This document shows, in pieces, positions 6,342-8,099 of a stretch of 8,099 nucleotides of DNA. The stretch comes from Lachnospiraceae bacterium (lineage in GTDB: Bacteria > Bacillota_A > Clostridia > Lachnospirales > Lachnospiraceae). Every line of letters starts with the position of its first letter. Position 1 is the stretch's first letter. Below the pieces are notes generated by a model. That model made no database searches, had not been told where the DNA came from, and saw nothing but the letters and a program-made list of their open reading frames with translations. The stretch covers positions 1-8,099 of the forward strand of contig JAGACI010000113.1 in the NCBI GenBank assembly GCA_017614185.1. Reading direction: 5' to 3'. The position numbers and the translations under genes are program-made.

Positions 6342-7502
6342 ATGCCAAGGGATGAAATGGGTGAATTACTGAAAAAGCATCGCCTTGTTACTATAAGGCG
6401 CGTACTTCTGGCGATTGTGGCAGTAGCCGCATTCGCTGTTTTCATGTACTTTCAGTATGTCAACAGACAGTATACGGAGATGGCTAAGGGGCCTGAACTT
6501 CAAAGACAGTCCGTTTCCGGAACCACAGACGTGGCTCTCGGCCTTAACCTTATCACATACAGCTGCGACGGTGCTTCGTGTATGGACGGCAAGGGCAACG
6601 CAATCTGGAACCAGACTTTTGAGATGCAGAATCCCATGGAGGCTGACTGCGGTGATGTTATAGCCTTCGCCGATTATAACGGCAGGGATGTCTACATCAT
6701 GAACAGCGACAAAATACTTGGCCAGGTAAGCACCAACATGCCGATAAGAAAGCTCGATGTAACCTCAAACGGAGTGGTAATGACCATTCAGGAGGATTCT
6801 AAAGTTACCTGGATATATCTCTATGATTCAACAGGAAAAGAGCTCGCCTACTTTTCCACAAGAATGAGCAATACGGGATATCCTACGACAGTTTCGGTTT
6901 CTCCAAAGGCCAAGCTTGTCGGAATCGGGTATACATATCCCGAAGCCGGAGACCTGAAGACAAGAGTAGCTTTTTATAACTTTGGTGATGTCGGTGAAAA
7001 CGAGATTGACCATCTTGTAAGTGTATACAACTACTCAGACACGTTCGTTCCTTACCTTAAGTTTATGAATGATTCCACAGCCTTTGCGGTTGCGGATAAC
7101 AGGTTTATGGTTTATTCGGGAAGCGAGGTTCCGGAGATGAAGAAAGAGATTCTCCTGGACAGACAGGTTCTTGCCGTATATAATTCCGAATCATATATTG
7201 GACTGATTTTTTACAATGATGATACAGAATTTCCTTATAAGTTAGAGGTTTACGATACCTCAGGCGAACTTGCCACAACTATACCACTGGCTTTTAACGG
7301 AGTGTCCGACGTACAGATTGTTTTTGACGATGGAAGCATAATCGCTTACTCGGAATCAATGTGCTACATCTACAACATGTCCGGAAGACTTAAATTTGAA
7401 GGAAGCTTCGATAACGGAGTCAGAATCATATCGCCCCAGAACGGAAAGTACAAATATCTTATAGTTACCAACGATTCAATATATACCGCGGGGCTTAATT
7501 AA
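6342..7502 (+). CDS. Membrane-anchored DUF5711-like protein with propeller-like outer domain
   Basis: A 386-residue protein with a basic cytoplasmic start (KKHRLVTIRR, 11-20), one transmembrane helix at 21-40 (VLLAIVAVAAFAVFMYFQYV) and a large domain outside the membrane; the anchor lacks a clear cleavage site. The outer part shows repeated strand blocks ending in small-residue turns such as DSTGKELAYF (162-171), DTSGELATTI (305-314) and NMSGRLKFEG (345-354), the spacing expected of a beta-propeller. Cysteines at 75, 80, 103 and 341 could form disulphides if exported, which is speculative. This looks like DUF5711, a family I associate with Lachnospiraceae and with no known function; the match is from memory. 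AGGAG (6332-6336) overlaps the recR stop, with an 8-base gap between genes, so co-translation is likely. Fold and export are inferred; role unknown. Confidence 0.85.
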   Translation: MPRDEMGELLKKHRLVTIRRVLLAIVAVAAFAVFMYFQYVNRQYTEMAKGPELQRQSVSGTTDVALGLNLITYSCDGASCMDGKGNAIWNQTFEMQNPMEADCGDVIAFADYNGRDVYIMNSDKILGQVSTNMPIRKLDVTSNGVVMTIQEDSKVTWIYLYDSTGKELAYFSTRMSNTGYPTTVSVSPKAKLVGIGYTYPEAGDLKTRVAFYNFGDVGENEIDHLVSVYNYSDTFVPYLKFMNDSTAFAVADNRFMVYSGSEVPEMKKEILLDRQVLAVYNSESYIGLIFYNDDTEFPYKLEVYDTSGELATTIPLAFNGVSDVQIVFDDGSIIAYSESMCYIYNMSGRLKFEGSFDNGVRIISPQNGKYKYLIVTNDSIYTAGLN

Positions 7503-7513
7503 CGGAGACAGAA

Positions 7514-8035
7514 TTGAATTTTTTACTTATATTTCTTGCATTAATAGGAATCTGGAGAGTTTACGACGGATTCAAAAACGGGGTTGTCAAAGAGATAATC
7601 TCTCTTATCACCCTTGTGATTTTAGCTCTTGCAACAGTGCTTATCTCAAAAGCCATCGGAGCATATTTTGACAAACAGATAATAAACATGGCGACAGCCG
7701 TTTTGATGTTTTTGATTCTCTGCATCGCACATACGGCATTAAAGTTTGTTTTCTTCTCGGCGAAACTTATATCAAAGCTTCCCGTGGTTTCGACATTTAA
7801 CAAGCTTTTGGGCGCAGCATTCGGCGTTGTCGAGACAATTCTTTTTGCCTGGGTTATTTTTACATTTGTCATGTATATGGATTTGGGAGTTTTGGAGGAG
7901 GAGATTATTCTCTACACGCAGGATAACGCAATTCTTACTTACCTGTATGACAGAAACTACCTTGCATACGAGGCGGGCAAGATTATCCCCCACATTCCCT
8001 TTTTGAAATTCTTACTGGAAGAGAAAAAGATTTAA
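7514..8035 (+). CDS. CvpA family membrane protein (TTG start)
   Basis: A 173-residue protein with about four transmembrane helices, at about 2-16, 29-50, 58-81 and 98-122. The family hallmarks are the early DGFKNGVVKEIISL (18-31) and LPVVSTFNKLLGAAFGVVETILFAW (89-113), which correspond to 'G...G...e...l' and the 'lp....lNrllG..fGl.kg' loop. CvpA in E. coli is linked to colicin V production and envelope stress tolerance; the molecular role is unsettled. A cytoplasmic C-terminal tail is predicted from about 125. TTG at 7514 is the only sensible start: CGGAGA (7503-7508) is correctly spaced and an in-frame stop lies at 7496-7498. The next in-frame ATG would remove the first two helices. It lies 11 bases after the DUF5711-like gene and overlaps the following gene by one base. 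Confidence 0.93.
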   Translation: MNFLLIFLALIGIWRVYDGFKNGVVKEIISLITLVILALATVLISKAIGAYFDKQIINMATAVLMFLILCIAHTALKFVFFSAKLISKLPVVSTFNKLLGAAFGVVETILFAWVIFTFVMYMDLGVLEEEIILYTQDNAILTYLYDRNYLAYEAGKIIPHIPFLKFLLEEKKI

Positions 8036-8099
8036 TGGACAAAATACATTTGATAATAAAGGCAATCTCGCTTCTTGCAATCATATGGTTCATGATTCC
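8035..8099 (+). CDS. Start of a further membrane-associated gene, truncated by window edge
   Basis: An ATG embedded in TAATG with the CvpA stop opens a frame of 21 codons that is still open at the window end. It encodes MDKIHLIIKAISLLAIIWFMI, a short basic start followed by a hydrophobic segment, so a signal anchor or first transmembrane helix. A weak purine-rich site (GGAAGAG, 8017-8023) is 11 bases upstream, and coupling as at the ybaB-recR junction is likely. Identity cannot be told from this length. Confidence 0.5.
   Translation, partial: MDKIHLIIKAISLLAIIWFMI

Noticed and set aside
1..8099. CRISPR array, insertion sequence, phage or defence module
   Set aside because: No direct repeat series, transposase, integrase or known defence domain was seen; all genes are housekeeping or envelope types.

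Overview
The window looks like ordinary chromosome from a Gram-positive Clostridia, most likely a member of the Lachnospiraceae. The basis is the dnaX–ybaB–recR cluster, a 'mixed-type' 6-phosphofructokinase, a DUF5711-like protein followed by a CvpA protein, strong AGGAGG-type ribosome sites, a TTG start, and a tRNA gene without an encoded CCA. The genus cannot be fixed from the sequence alone.

Left part (1-2093): the C-terminal two thirds of a MATE-family efflux transporter on the plus strand meets, tail to tail, a DUF362 protein with two C-terminal 4Fe-4S clusters on the minus strand. The two stop codons share the palindrome CTAG, so there is no spacer between them.

Middle part (2094-2692): a control-rich stretch. 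It holds overlapping divergent promoters, a 58-residue two-helix membrane protein (2209-2385), a GAAA-loop terminator (2423-2452), a minus-strand tRNA-Ser(CGA) (2465-2550) with its own promoter, and the promoter of the large operon to the right.

Right part (2693-8099): a tightly packed plus-strand operon: 6-phosphofructokinase, dnaX (clamp-loader gamma/tau), ybaB/ebfC, recR, a membrane-anchored DUF5711-like protein, a CvpA-like membrane protein with a TTG start, and the first 21 codons of one more membrane-associated gene cut by the window edge. Gaps are 25 bases or less, and two junctions overlap as TAATG. dnaX-ybaB-recR is a conserved replication/repair set. The phosphofructokinase at its head and the two envelope proteins at its tail are less expected partners and may be lineage-specific.

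No mobile element, CRISPR array, phage gene or defence system was seen. There is no stretch of more than 300 bases without a gene. I found no convincing undescribed system; the most notable points are the phosphofructokinase active-site substitution, the unknown small membrane protein, and the operon composition.
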